Of a DNA stretch of 49,599 bases, positions 15,791 to 23,683 are shown piece by piece. The stretch comes from IMCC26256 sp037146835 (GTDB lineage: Bacteria; Actinomycetota; Acidimicrobiia; IMCC26256): NCBI GenBank assembly GCA_037146835.1, contig JBAWWI010000004.1:1-49599 (forward strand), in the 5' to 3' direction. The notes under the pieces are model-generated. The model searched no databases. It was not told the origin of the DNA and saw only the letters and a list, made by a program, of their open reading frames with translations. Within the stretch, counting starts at the first letter, position 1, and every line of letters begins with the position of its first letter. The translations under genes were made by a program, and so were the position numbers.

Positions 15791-16303
15791 TTGTACGTCG
15801 AGAGCCTCTGGGCGGGGTGGCGCAGCGATTACATATCTGGGCGAAGCGATAAGGCCCGAGAGAATGGTTGCCTCTTCTGCTCGCTCGCGCTCCTCGACGA
15901 CCAAGAGGCTCTAATTCTTGATCGAACAGAGCTCACTTTCACGATCATGAACGCCTTTCCGTATAGCTCTGGGCATGTCATGGTGCTTCCTAAGCGCCAC
16001 GAGTCAGAGCTCACAGCGCTCACGACAGACGAGGCCTCAGAGATCATGGTTGCGGCGCAGAGAGCAGCGCGCGTCCTCGAGGGCACATATTTTCCAGAGG
16101 GCCTAAACATAGGGATCAATGTTGGTAGTGCAGGGGGAGCCGGGTTACCCGAGCACCTACACACGCACGTGGTCCCAAGGTGGAGAAGCGACACAAACTT
16201 CATGGCCTCAGTCGCCCAGGTGAGGGTGCTCCCTGAGACCCTGAATGAATCCTGGACCAGGCTTCGAGATGGCTATGCGGCATTGTCCGCTAGCGGCGCA
16301 TAG
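15791..16303 (+). CDS. HIT-domain hydrolase/phosphorylase (Ap4A-type)
   Basis: The 170-residue protein has the histidine triad HLHTHVVPRW, an upstream GCLFC pair that is usual in this branch, and NAFPYSSGHVMVLPKRH. It resembles the mycobacterial HIT protein encoded between thrS and pgsA1 (Rv2613c), described as a diadenosine tetraphosphate phosphorylase. That activity is likely but not provable here. The start is TTG 15791, the only start that retains the conserved SLWAGWRSDY N-terminus; GAGGAG lies directly before it with almost no spacer, so initiation may depend on coupling to thrS, which ends 4 bases earlier. Confidence 0.85.
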   Translation: MYVESLWAGWRSDYISGRSDKARENGCLFCSLALLDDQEALILDRTELTFTIMNAFPYSSGHVMVLPKRHESELTALTTDEASEIMVAAQRAARVLEGTYFPEGLNIGINVGSAGGAGLPEHLHTHVVPRWRSDTNFMASVAQVRVLPETLNESWTRLRDGYAALSASGA

Positions 16304-16306
16304 CGT
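16301..16306 (+). promoter_or_regulatory. Candidate -10 box overlapping the HIT gene stop codon
   Basis: TAGCGT includes the TAG stop of the HIT gene and ends 7 bases before ATG 16314. The same spacing is seen at several other starts without ribosome sites in this window, so it may give a leaderless transcript for the next gene. Confidence 0.35.
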
Positions 16307-16313
16307 GAGCACC

Positions 16314-16850
16314 ATGCCCGAGAAGCCTGAGGTCAGCGAGACGATTCAAGTCGGAGACCAACTACCTGGAACGGAGTCCTCTGACGAGTTTGTTGACTCG
16401 CTCCCTGAAGACTTAGATATATCGGCTTTCGTTGGGCCGACCGTCTTCCCTGATGTAGGGCGTAGACGAATCTCAGGCAGCATCTATTTAATTCTGACTG
16501 CAACCTGCGCGGCTGGTGCAGCTCAGTCTCCGAATCGTGGCCTCCTGGCTGCAGCTGTTCTGCTCGGGCTGTTAGGGATTTACCACTTCATCGCTGGGTG
16601 GCATCAGAAAATCTCAGAGACTGATGCCCTCGTTGTTGCTACACGTACAGTTGGTTTCCCAGTAGGTCATGCATCTGCTGCGCTCGCATGGCGTGGGCTT
16701 CGCTCTCGCCCAGCCTGGAGAATCCTCCTCTACTCAGCGGATGAGCCGCCCTCAATGCGTGGGCTCGTTGAGTTAGACGCCATGGATGGGCACATTCTCG
16801 GGGAATATACGGAGAAGAACCCTGAAGATTGGTCAAAGTTCGGCCTGTAG
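16314..16850 (+). CDS. Two-helix membrane protein of unknown function in the PIM cluster
   Basis: I do not recognise the family. The 178-residue product has an acidic N-terminal region (about 1-50), two adjacent hydrophobic helices (about 58-75 and 82-100, SIYLILTATCAAGAAQ and LLAAAVLLGLLGIYHFIAG), and a soluble C-terminal part containing VVATRTVGFPVGHASA, WRGLRSRPAWRILLYS and ELDAMDGHILGEY. It lies between the HIT gene and pgsA, where mycobacteria have none, so it may serve inositol-lipid synthesis or the Ap4A enzyme; this is positional inference only. ATG 16314 is chosen over GTG 16305 because of the TAGCGT box at leaderless spacing. Confidence 0.7.
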   Translation: MPEKPEVSETIQVGDQLPGTESSDEFVDSLPEDLDISAFVGPTVFPDVGRRRISGSIYLILTATCAAGAAQSPNRGLLAAAVLLGLLGIYHFIAGWHQKISETDALVVATRTVGFPVGHASAALAWRGLRSRPAWRILLYSADEPPSMRGLVELDAMDGHILGEYTEKNPEDWSKFGL

Positions 16851-16908
16851 AGGCAGTCTCCATCGAAACAGGGGCCCTGAATGCCTGTGGCCAAATAGGG
16901 GTTCGTGG

Positions 16909-16914
16909 TAACTT
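16909..16914 (+). promoter_or_regulatory. Candidate -10 box of pgsA
   Basis: TAACTT is followed by a leader of about 65 bases. The leader contains a small hairpin, GAGAG-accc-CTCTC (16948-16961), and then a good AAGGAG ribosome site (16976-16981) five bases before TTG 16987. Confidence 0.35.
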
Positions 16915-16986
16915 GAGGCTCTCATTTACCACCGGGAATGGAGTCTAGAGAGACCCCTCTCGGTGCCACCCGACGAAGGAGTCGAG

Positions 16987-17769
16987 TTGCTAGACGGCCG
17001 CCTCCGTGCCTCCGTTAGTCAAGGTCTTGCCCCACTAGGTAGGGGTCTGAGGTCACTTGGAATCTCGCCGAACGTACTCACCGCGTCTGGCCTTTTCATT
17101 AGCGCCATCACTGCTTGGCTGATAGCGATTGGCGATCTGCGCTGGGGCGTCCTCGGCATCGCGCTAAGCGGACTCGTTGATCTTTTAGACGGATCTGTTG
17201 CGCGAACGGGGGGCACCGCAAGCCCTCGCGGTTCTTTCTTTGACTCTGTTGCAGATCGAGTCTCAGACGGTTTAGTTCTTGGTGGGGTTGCGTGGTACCT
17301 CGCAGGCGAGAGCGCACATGCGCCGATGCTGGCATTCGCTGCGATGGCGCTCTCGATGCTCATCTCCTATGAGCGCGCTAAAGCAGAGGCACTTGGATTC
17401 AATGCTCAAGGTGGGCTCATGGAGCGCGCTGAGCGGATGATTCTTCTCGGGTTCGCACTCTTCTTCAACATGCTGGTCCCAGCTCTATGGATCATGATTG
17501 TGCTTACTGCAGTAACCGCAGTTCAGCGCTTCATCAAGGTTTGGGTGCAGGCATCAGGGGCTAAAGCCGAGTTGCGTGAGAGCGTGCGCCATCGACGACT
17601 TGCTAGGCGAGTTGGTACACGAAGCGCCAGCAGATCATCAGAGTCAGCGCGATTATCAGGATCGTCAGGCGAGGATGGACCAGGTATCTCTACTTGGTGG
17701 GGATCGCGACGCCCAGCAGCGGGATCGATGACGCGTCGGCGAAGTGTTGCCCGTCGCAGTCGACCCTGA
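16987..17769 (+). CDS. pgsA: CDP-alcohol phosphatidyltransferase, probable PI-phosphate synthase
   Basis: The 260-residue membrane enzyme carries the full CDP-alcohol phosphotransferase motif, D-LL-DG-SV-AR, eight residues, then GSFFDSVAD with the last metal aspartates, and about five to six hydrophobic helices. In the actinobacterial order thrS-HIT-pgsA-patA-pimA this enzyme makes phosphatidylinositol phosphate from CDP-diacylglycerol and inositol phosphate. TTG 16987 is preferred because AAGGAG lies 5 bases upstream; GTG 16963 is in frame. The C-terminal ~60 residues are an Arg/Ser-rich tail with no membrane segments. The stop is immediately before the next gene. Confidence 0.87.
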   Translation: MLDGRLRASVSQGLAPLGRGLRSLGISPNVLTASGLFISAITAWLIAIGDLRWGVLGIALSGLVDLLDGSVARTGGTASPRGSFFDSVADRVSDGLVLGGVAWYLAGESAHAPMLAFAAMALSMLISYERAKAEALGFNAQGGLMERAERMILLGFALFFNMLVPALWIMIVLTAVTAVQRFIKVWVQASGAKAELRESVRHRRLARRVGTRSASRSSESARLSGSSGEDGPGISTWWGSRRPAAGSMTRRRSVARRSRP

Positions 17770-17770
17770 C

Positions 17771-18811
17771 GTGTCTGTAGATCCTCCTTCCGGCAAGACC
17801 TCGTCGGTGAAGGAACGCACTCCGTACTACGCATATCGAGTCGGATCGGCTATCGCCAACGCACTTCCTGAGTCCATCGCTATGAGGCTCTTTAATTTTG
17901 TAGCCAGAGTCGCGGCGGTATTTATGCCTGCCAAGCGTCGCCTAGTCGCACGAAACCTGCAACGCGTTCGTGGCATTAATCCAAACGAAGCAACTCAGGA
18001 TTCCGGCATTCTGAACAGGGAAGTTGCGAGTGTATTTACTTCTTACGCTCGCTACTGGCTCGAGTTATTTCGCCTGCCCTACGAGACTCCGGCGGAGATC
18101 ATCGCGAAGTTCTACATAGAGGGCGGAGAGCACCTTGAGGCTGCACTCGCACGCGGTAAGGGGCTTATCGCAACGGTTCCGCATGTTGGGGGATTTGACT
18201 ACTCAGGGGCGTGGTTTGCGGCAAGCGGACATCGTCCTGCTGCAGTTGTTGAGGCGTTAGACCCGCCCGAACTTCTATCTTGGTTTACGGACCTTCGGAG
18301 TTCCGTAGGAGTAGAGGTCATCCCATTGGGTAAAGACTCTGCTCCTCGGGTCAGCGCTGCACTCAATGAGAATCGACTCGTATGCCTAATGACCGATAGA
18401 GATATCTCGGGAGACGGAGTGCCCGTCGAGTTCTTTGGAGAGCAGACCACAATGCCGGGCGGACCAGCTCTGCTCGCGCTGCGAACGGGTGCTGCACTTC
18501 TCCCAATCGTTGCTTACTTCGAGCCGAACGGAATGCACCACGGAGTAATTCAGGCACCGATTGTGGCTGAGAGAGAGGGGAGATTGCGCGAGGACGTTGT
18601 GCGCGTCACTCAGGAGATCGCATACCGCTTCGAGGAGATGATTCGAGTTGCGCCGGAGCAGTGGCACCTTCTGCAGCCCAACTGGCCGAGCGATCGAGGA
18701 GCTCCAGCCCAGAGCAGTGGCAAGAGCAGTGGCAATAGTGGTAGCGAGACCGGTAGCGAGACCGGTAGCGAGACCGGTAGCGAGACCGGTAGCGAGAGCC
18801 GACGCAAGTGA
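17771..18811 (+). CDS. patA: PIM acyltransferase (PatA-like, LpxL/HtrB family)
   Basis: The family transfers an acyl chain to the mannose of phosphatidylinositol mannoside at the inner face of the membrane. The catalytic HX4D motif is seen as HVGGFD in TVPHVGGFDYSGAW. Other family segments are LMTDRDISGDGVPVEFFG and ALLALRTGAALLPI. About 346 residues. Starts are ambiguous: GTG 17744 overlaps pgsA, GTG 17771 directly follows its stop (chosen), and GTG 17807 is also possible; none has a ribosome site. The C-terminus ends in four near-perfect GSET repeats not found in typical PatA. The stop overlaps the GTG of pimA by 4 bases. Confidence 0.85.
   Translation: MSVDPPSGKTSSVKERTPYYAYRVGSAIANALPESIAMRLFNFVARVAAVFMPAKRRLVARNLQRVRGINPNEATQDSGILNREVASVFTSYARYWLELFRLPYETPAEIIAKFYIEGGEHLEAALARGKGLIATVPHVGGFDYSGAWFAASGHRPAAVVEALDPPELLSWFTDLRSSVGVEVIPLGKDSAPRVSAALNENRLVCLMTDRDISGDGVPVEFFGEQTTMPGGPALLALRTGAALLPIVAYFEPNGMHHGVIQAPIVAEREGRLREDVVRVTQEIAYRFEEMIRVAPEQWHLLQPNWPSDRGAPAQSSGKSSGNSGSETGSETGSETGSETGSESRRK
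18740..18797 (+). repeat. 12-bp tandem repeat at the 3' end of patA
   Basis: The unit GGTAGCGAGACC occurs four times in a row (18740-18787) followed by a partial fifth copy. It encodes Gly-Ser-Glu-Thr repeats in frame, just before the stop codon. Confidence 0.92.
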
Positions 18812-19884
18812 GGATCGCAATCCTTTCTCCGTACTCGCTATCAGTCCCTGGTGGCGTTCAAGGTCAGGTACTGGGCCTGGCTCGAGCACTTCGCGAGATC
18901 GGTGTTGATACGCGAGTAATTGGGCCTACTGACGGCCCACCGCCTGAGCCTGGGGTAATAAGTGTTGGTCCGACAGTGCGAATGGAGGCAAATGGGTCAG
19001 TGGCACCCATGAACGTTGGTGCGGTTGCATCTGAACGAACTCTTGAAGCGATACGTACGTTTGATCCAGATGCGCTTCACCTGCACGAGCCATTTGTCCC
19101 TGGACCTACTGCTGCTGCGCTTGTAGGGAGCACGCTTCCTAAGGTCGGTACATTCCACGCGGCCTCTGAGGGCGAGCATGCTATGTATCGCCGCTTCCGC
19201 AAGGTTGCACTTCGAGCTTCACGTGAGCTCACGATCCGTACAGCGGTCTCCGTGGATGCACAAGCGCTTGCCGAGCAGTTTCTTGGTGGAACCTTTGTTG
19301 TACTCCCAAATGGAGTCGACATCGCGAAGTTCTCAGACGCGACGCCTACCGCGACCGATCGCCCTGCTGTAATTTTTATTGGGAGGCATGAACCTAGAAA
19401 AGGTTTAGGTTGCCTACTCGACGCGTGGAGCGAGATTGATCGGGTTGGCGTCCTCTGGGTAGTAGGCGATGGGCCCCAGACCGATGAGTTAAAGGCCAGA
19501 AATGTCGCCAACGTCGAGTGGCTGGGTCGGATCACCGATGGAGAGCTTGCGAGTCGACTCAAAGGGGCAACGATATTCTGCGCTCCATCAACAGGGCAGG
19601 AGTCTTTTGGTGTCGTTCTGCTGGAGGCGATGGCCGCAGGTACCGCAGTCGTGGCCTCCGATATATCCGGTTACGGAAATGTTGCGACCAATCGCGACAA
19701 CGCACTGCTGACTCCACCGGGAGACGCTGCGAGCCTGAGGGACGCTATTCGTGAAATTCTTGATTCAGATGCACTGAGAGAGCACTTAATTAGGCAAGGG
19801 GTAGCGCGGGCCTCGGAGTTCTCCCTATCCCGCCTTGCCGAGCGCTTTGTCTCTGTATATGAGAGCGCAATTTCATTGGGATAA
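18808..19884 (+). CDS. pimA: Phosphatidylinositol mannosyltransferase (PimA-like, GT4)
   Basis: PimA transfers the first mannose from GDP-mannose to phosphatidylinositol. The 358-residue GT-B protein starts with ILSPYSLSVPGGVQGQVLGL, the acceptor-side glycine loop, and has NGSVAPMNVG, LHLHEPFVPGPTAAAL and GTFHAASE. The C-terminal domain shows VLPNGVDIAKF, FIGRHEPRKGL and the donor-binding motif GQESFGVVLLEAMAAGTAVVASD. Its start GTG overlaps the patA stop, and the pgsA-patA-pimA order supports the call over other GT4 enzymes such as MshA. The 3' side contains a GC-rich inverted repeat (19904-19909 with 19932-19937) that could help terminate transcription. Confidence 0.88.
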   Translation: MRIAILSPYSLSVPGGVQGQVLGLARALREIGVDTRVIGPTDGPPPEPGVISVGPTVRMEANGSVAPMNVGAVASERTLEAIRTFDPDALHLHEPFVPGPTAAALVGSTLPKVGTFHAASEGEHAMYRRFRKVALRASRELTIRTAVSVDAQALAEQFLGGTFVVLPNGVDIAKFSDATPTATDRPAVIFIGRHEPRKGLGCLLDAWSEIDRVGVLWVVGDGPQTDELKARNVANVEWLGRITDGELASRLKGATIFCAPSTGQESFGVVLLEAMAAGTAVVASDISGYGNVATNRDNALLTPPGDAASLRDAIREILDSDALREHLIRQGVARASEFSLSRLAERFVSVYESAISLG

Positions 19885-20037
19885 TTCTGCTCGAGTCGTA
19901 AGGCGGCGGCTGCATTTGAGAAAGCCCCTCTCCGCCGCATTCTTGGAGTCCTCTAGCCGTAGACTCAATCACGCCCAGAAAATTTGCAGCCACAAGCAGC
20001 TCTAAAAAAAAGCAGCTCAAAGAACAAGAAGGTGATT

Positions 20038-20601
20038 ATGAATGCTCTGCCGATAATTTTGATTGTGCTAGCGGTACTCGTTGTTTTATTCGTCATCTTG
20101 ACCTATAACGGTTTAGTCAAGACCCGTAACCGTATCGATAACGCTCGATCTCAAATTGACGTCCAGCTCAAGCGGCGCCATGAGCTGATACCAAATCTTG
20201 TCGAGACAGTGAAGGGATACGCAGCCCACGAGCGCGCAACGTTCGAGGCAGTCATTGCAGCACGAGCGCACGCTATGGATGCAGCGTCATCTGGTTCTAT
20301 CCCCGCTCAAGCTGAGGCGGAGAATGCGCTCTCAGGCACACTTAAGAGCCTCTTTGCTCTTGCAGAGGCCTACCCGGATCTGAAGGCAAATACAAACTTC
20401 CTTGCACTTCAAGAGGAGCTCACCTCAACCGAGGATCGCATTGCCTACTCTCGGCAATTCTTCAACGACGCGGTACTTGGGTTCAACAATCGAATTCAAA
20501 CGTTCCCCGCGTCAGCCATAGCTAGGACCTTTGGTTTTACTCCCCGCGAATACTTTGCTGCCGATCCTGAGGATCAGGCGCCCGTGACAGTCAAGTTCTG
20601 A
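20038..20601 (+). CDS. lemA: LemA family protein
   Basis: The 187-residue protein has a single N-terminal transmembrane helix (about 2-24), then the LemA coiled helices with TYNGLVKTRNRIDNARSQID, LKRRHELIPNLVETVKGYA and YSRQFFNDAVLGFNNRIQTFP. The molecular role of LemA is poorly known; it is often paired with the HtpX protease, as here (9 bases apart). ATG 20038 is chosen because a GAAGG ribosome site lies 5 bases upstream and the helix begins there; an upstream in-frame start would add a Lys/Ser-rich stretch. A possible -10 box, TAGACT at 19960-19965, lies upstream. Confidence 0.92.
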   Translation: MNALPIILIVLAVLVVLFVILTYNGLVKTRNRIDNARSQIDVQLKRRHELIPNLVETVKGYAAHERATFEAVIAARAHAMDAASSGSIPAQAEAENALSGTLKSLFALAEAYPDLKANTNFLALQEELTSTEDRIAYSRQFFNDAVLGFNNRIQTFPASAIARTFGFTPREYFAADPEDQAPVTVKF

Positions 20602-20610
20602 TAGGTGCAG

Positions 20611-21516
20611 ATGTACGACGAAATATCCTCAAATAAACGAAGAACATGGCTAATACTGAGCGGCTTTGGACTGCTGATGGCGCTGCTTCTGGCGGCCTTT
20701 AATGTTCTCCTCGGTATCGGCCCGATTGGGTTTGCCATTGCAGTCGCTATAGCGATTGGGATGTCGTGGAGTTCATATTGGTACTCCGATCGCATCGCAC
20801 TAGGTGTTTCTCGAGCTAAGCCCGCTGATCCAACTGAGTACGCGAGGTACCACAATCTCGTTGAGGGTCTCTGTATCGCAGCAGGCATCCCAAAGCCTCG
20901 CCTATTCGTAATTGATGACCCGGCTCCGAATGCCTTCGCTACTGGTCGCAATCCGGCTCATGCAGCAATTGCTGTGACCACTGGATTACTCGCAATTATG
21001 AGCAGAGTGGAGCTTGAGGGAGTGCTCGCGCACGAGTTGAGCCATGTCAAGAATTACGACATGCTGGTAGGCACGGTTGCCGTTACTGCCGTTGGTGCGG
21101 CAGCATTACTTGGAGATATTGGTCTTCGATGGATGATCTTTGGCGGAAGAAGGCGCAACAACTCTGACAACTCAGCAGGGGGAGTCATCGCGATTGCGGC
21201 ACTACTACTCATTGTTCTCGCTCCTATCGCCGCTCGCCTTATGCAATTTGCTATGAGTAGGCGTCGAGAGTTCTTGGCCGACGCGAGCGGGGTCGCACTT
21301 ACCCGCTACCCGCCTGGTCTCGCATCTGCACTCGAGAAGCTGCGTGATGAAGGGTCAGTGGTGCGCACAAGTAACCGAGCTATGGCTCAACTCTGGATCG
21401 AGTCACCACTCGATCGAGCACCTGACCCCGAAGGGAAGAAACGCACGTGGCTAAATCGAGCATTCGATACACACCCACCGCTCGAGGAGCGAATAGATAT
21501 TCTGCGGGCAATGTGA
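20611..21516 (+). CDS. htpX: HtpX-family membrane zinc metalloprotease
   Basis: HtpX degrades misfolded membrane proteins. The 301-residue protein has two N-terminal helices (about 15-55), the zinc motif HELSH in GVLAHELSHVKNYD, a second pair of helices, and the third zinc ligand Glu in SRRREFLADASG. The C-terminus has FDTHPPLEERI, also conserved. ATG 20611 gives the usual MYDEISSNKRR start; GTG 20605 is possible. It follows lemA closely and overlaps the DUF3048 lipoprotein gene by 4 bases (GTGA). Confidence 0.94.
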   Translation: MYDEISSNKRRTWLILSGFGLLMALLLAAFNVLLGIGPIGFAIAVAIAIGMSWSSYWYSDRIALGVSRAKPADPTEYARYHNLVEGLCIAAGIPKPRLFVIDDPAPNAFATGRNPAHAAIAVTTGLLAIMSRVELEGVLAHELSHVKNYDMLVGTVAVTAVGAAALLGDIGLRWMIFGGRRRNNSDNSAGGVIAIAALLLIVLAPIAARLMQFAMSRRREFLADASGVALTRYPPGLASALEKLRDEGSVVRTSNRAMAQLWIESPLDRAPDPEGKKRTWLNRAFDTHPPLEERIDILRAM

Positions 21517-22586
21517 GACGGATCTCGCTAGCAACGGCTGCAATCGCAGTTTCAGGCTCTTTAGCTTTTGCTGCATGCGGGGGAGGGGGCAAGGATGAAG
21601 CCTCAACCACCTCCACCTCAAAGCGCACCACAACCACTACCGCACCAGTACTCGCGCCGTTCACTGGCCTACCTGATCCATCCGGCGCATCCCAGGGACG
21701 TGCATCACTCAACGTCAAGGTCTCAAATGCACCAGAGGCTCGACCACAGTCTGGGCTCGATCAGGCTGACGTTGTCTGGGAAGAGGTAGTGGAGGGCGGT
21801 ATCACTCGCTTCTTAGCGATGTTCCAATCGAACTCGCCTAGCGCCATTGGGCCGGTCCGCTCGGTACGCCTAACCGACCCGGGAATTGTGTGGCCGGTGG
21901 GTGGAATTTTCGCTTTCTCCGGCGGAGCAAAATACGCGCTCGACGGAATAAGCAAAGCACCAGTAGTTCTTGTTGACGAGTCGCGCGCGGGCTCCGCTAT
22001 GTATCGAGATAAAGCGCGTCAAGCGCCGCATAATTTGTACGGCAAGGGAGACGCTCTCTTCGCAAAGGGAGGAACTCCGGTTCCGCCACCAGCGTTGTTT
22101 ACCTACGCAGCGGCGGTTCACTCGCGTTTAGGAGCTCTTCCGGTAACTGCTGCTCGAGTTGGTTTCAATGGATCATTCGCTGTTGATTGGTCATGGGACT
22201 CTGCGAGTCGCACTTGGTTGCGTACAGCCGGTGGGCGACCATTCATGGCTGCTAGTGGCAAGCAGATTCACGCAACAAACGTTGTTGTGATGTCGATTTC
22301 TTATCGCGGTGGCGTTGGGAGTATGGGGGCAGAGGGCGTGGTGACCGGCGAGGGCAAGGTATTAGTGCTCACCGATGGAGTCGCCATCGAGGGTAAGTGG
22401 ATGCGATCTAGCGTCTCGCAGGTGACCCGATTTGTGGATCTCAAGGGAGCTGTAATCCCTCTGACCGCAGGGAATACATGGGTCGAGATGCCCGATGTCA
22501 CATATGCGGTTACTACGACCGCCGCTGTGGTTCCGGCTACGAGCACCACCCTGAGGGCGCCTACAAGAACAACCGCTAAGCCCTGA
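21513..22586 (+). CDS. DUF3048-domain lipoprotein (YerB-like)
   Basis: The 357-residue protein begins with MRRIS, a hydrophobic stretch and LAFAAC, an acceptable lipobox although the -3 residue is Phe. A Thr/Ser-rich spacer follows. The DUF3048 core (about 60-340) has SNAPEARPQSGLDQADVVWE, EGGITRFLAMFQS and IGPVRSVR. The last ~25 residues are again Thr-rich. Function of the family is unknown; it is expected on the outer face of the membrane after processing by LspA. GTG 21513 overlaps the htpX stop, indicating coupling. Confidence 0.88.
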   Translation: MRRISLATAAIAVSGSLAFAACGGGGKDEASTTSTSKRTTTTTAPVLAPFTGLPDPSGASQGRASLNVKVSNAPEARPQSGLDQADVVWEEVVEGGITRFLAMFQSNSPSAIGPVRSVRLTDPGIVWPVGGIFAFSGGAKYALDGISKAPVVLVDESRAGSAMYRDKARQAPHNLYGKGDALFAKGGTPVPPPALFTYAAAVHSRLGALPVTAARVGFNGSFAVDWSWDSASRTWLRTAGGRPFMAASGKQIHATNVVVMSISYRGGVGSMGAEGVVTGEGKVLVLTDGVAIEGKWMRSSVSQVTRFVDLKGAVIPLTAGNTWVEMPDVTYAVTTTAAVVPATSTTLRAPTRTTAKP

Positions 22587-22598
22587 CTCCGTTTCCCT

Positions 22599-22604
22599 TA
22601 GGGT
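22599..22604 (+). promoter_or_regulatory. Candidate -10 box before a 14-codon ORF upstream of pdxS
   Basis: TAGGGT ends exactly 7 bases before ATG 22612, the spacing seen at other predicted leaderless starts in the window. It lies between the DUF3048 gene and pdxS. Confidence 0.4.
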
Positions 22605-22611
22605 CTCGAGA

Positions 22612-22656
22612 ATGAGCCCTCGAAACGATGATCGGCTAATCAATCTGAGCCAATAG
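22612..22656 (+). CDS. Candidate 14-residue leader peptide upstream of pdxS
   Basis: The reading frame MSPRNDDRLINLSQ begins 7 bases after a TAGGGT box and ends 24 bases before the pdxS start, overlapping the region of the pdxS promoter. It has no regulatory run of one amino acid. It may be a chance ORF; the only support is the promoter spacing. Confidence 0.25.
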   Translation: MSPRNDDRLINLSQ

Positions 22657-22668
22657 GGGTTGGGCCGG

Positions 22669-22674
22669 TAGCAT
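22669..22674 (+). promoter_or_regulatory. Candidate -10 box of pdxS
   Basis: TAGCAT lies 6 bases before ATG 22681, and no ribosome site is present, so pdxS is predicted to be leaderless. Confidence 0.5.
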
Positions 22675-22680
22675 CGTGGC

Positions 22681-23568
22681 ATGACTGACGAACGATCGAT
22701 AGGCACAGCCAGAGTCAAGCGAGGCCTTGCGGAGATGCTTCGCGGTGGCGTGATCATGGATGTTGTAGATGCTGAGCAGGCACGTATTGCAGAGGACGCC
22801 GGGGCAACCGCGGTGATGGCTCTCGAGCGCGTTCCCTCTGATATCCGTCGTGATGGCGGCGTTGCGCGCATGTCTGACCCCGCGATGATTGAGGGCATCA
22901 AAGCAGTAGTGAGTATTCCGGTGATGGCGAAGTGCCGCATCGGCCACTTCGCTGAGGCACAGGTACTCGAGTCGCTCGGAGTCGATTTCATTGACGAGTC
23001 TGAGGTGCTGACCCCCGCAGACGAAGCGCACCATGTTGAGAAGTGGGACTTCACGGCTCCATTCGTATGTGGTGCAACAAATCTTGGTGAGGCCCTTAGG
23101 CGCATCTCTGAAGGTGCAGCGCTAATTCGCTCAAAGGGCGAGGCTGGAACCGGAAACATTGTTGAGGCCGTGAGGCACCTGCGCTCAATCCTCGGCGACA
23201 TAAAGAAGATCACGGTCGCTGAGGACGAAGAGTTATACACGTGGGCAAAGAATCTTCAGGCGCCGATTGACTTAGTACGAGAGGTCGCCGAGCGCGGAGA
23301 GTTGCCTGTTCCAATGTTCTGTGCTGGCGGAATCGCCACTCCATCTGATGCGTCGCTCGTGATGCAGCTCGGCGCTCAAGCGGTCTTCGTGGGTAGCGGA
23401 ATTTTCAAGAGTAGCGAGCCTGCACTTATGGCCCGAGCAATTGTTGAAGCCACTACTCATTACGCTGATCCAGAGGTTGTTGCCAAGGTCTCTCGCGGTC
23501 TAGGCGATGCAATGCGCGGACTTGAACTCGCTGCGCTTGAGACAACCTTCGCCGATCGCGGCTGGTAA
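22681..23568 (+). CDS. pdxS: Pyridoxal 5'-phosphate synthase subunit PdxS
   Basis: PdxS condenses ribose 5-phosphate, glyceraldehyde 3-phosphate and ammonia into pyridoxal 5'-phosphate; PdxT supplies the ammonia. The 295-residue barrel protein shows GGVIMDVV, ALERVPSDIRRDGGVARMSD, the catalytic lysine in VMAKCRIGH, and the second lysine in RSKGEAGTGN, followed by FCAGGIATPSDASL. The length is normal. The pdxT gene follows after 115 bases. No ribosome site precedes the ATG. Confidence 0.97.
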   Translation: MTDERSIGTARVKRGLAEMLRGGVIMDVVDAEQARIAEDAGATAVMALERVPSDIRRDGGVARMSDPAMIEGIKAVVSIPVMAKCRIGHFAEAQVLESLGVDFIDESEVLTPADEAHHVEKWDFTAPFVCGATNLGEALRRISEGAALIRSKGEAGTGNIVEAVRHLRSILGDIKKITVAEDEELYTWAKNLQAPIDLVREVAERGELPVPMFCAGGIATPSDASLVMQLGAQAVFVGSGIFKSSEPALMARAIVEATTHYADPEVVAKVSRGLGDAMRGLELAALETTFADRGW

Positions 23569-23683
23569 CAGGCGAGGCGAGTATCACACTCACGAGCGCC
23601 CTCCAACGAGCGAACCTTCACTCCGCTCTTAATGCGGTTTGGATTCGCTCAATGGCAGTTCCAGAGAGAACCGCGGGGGAGAG

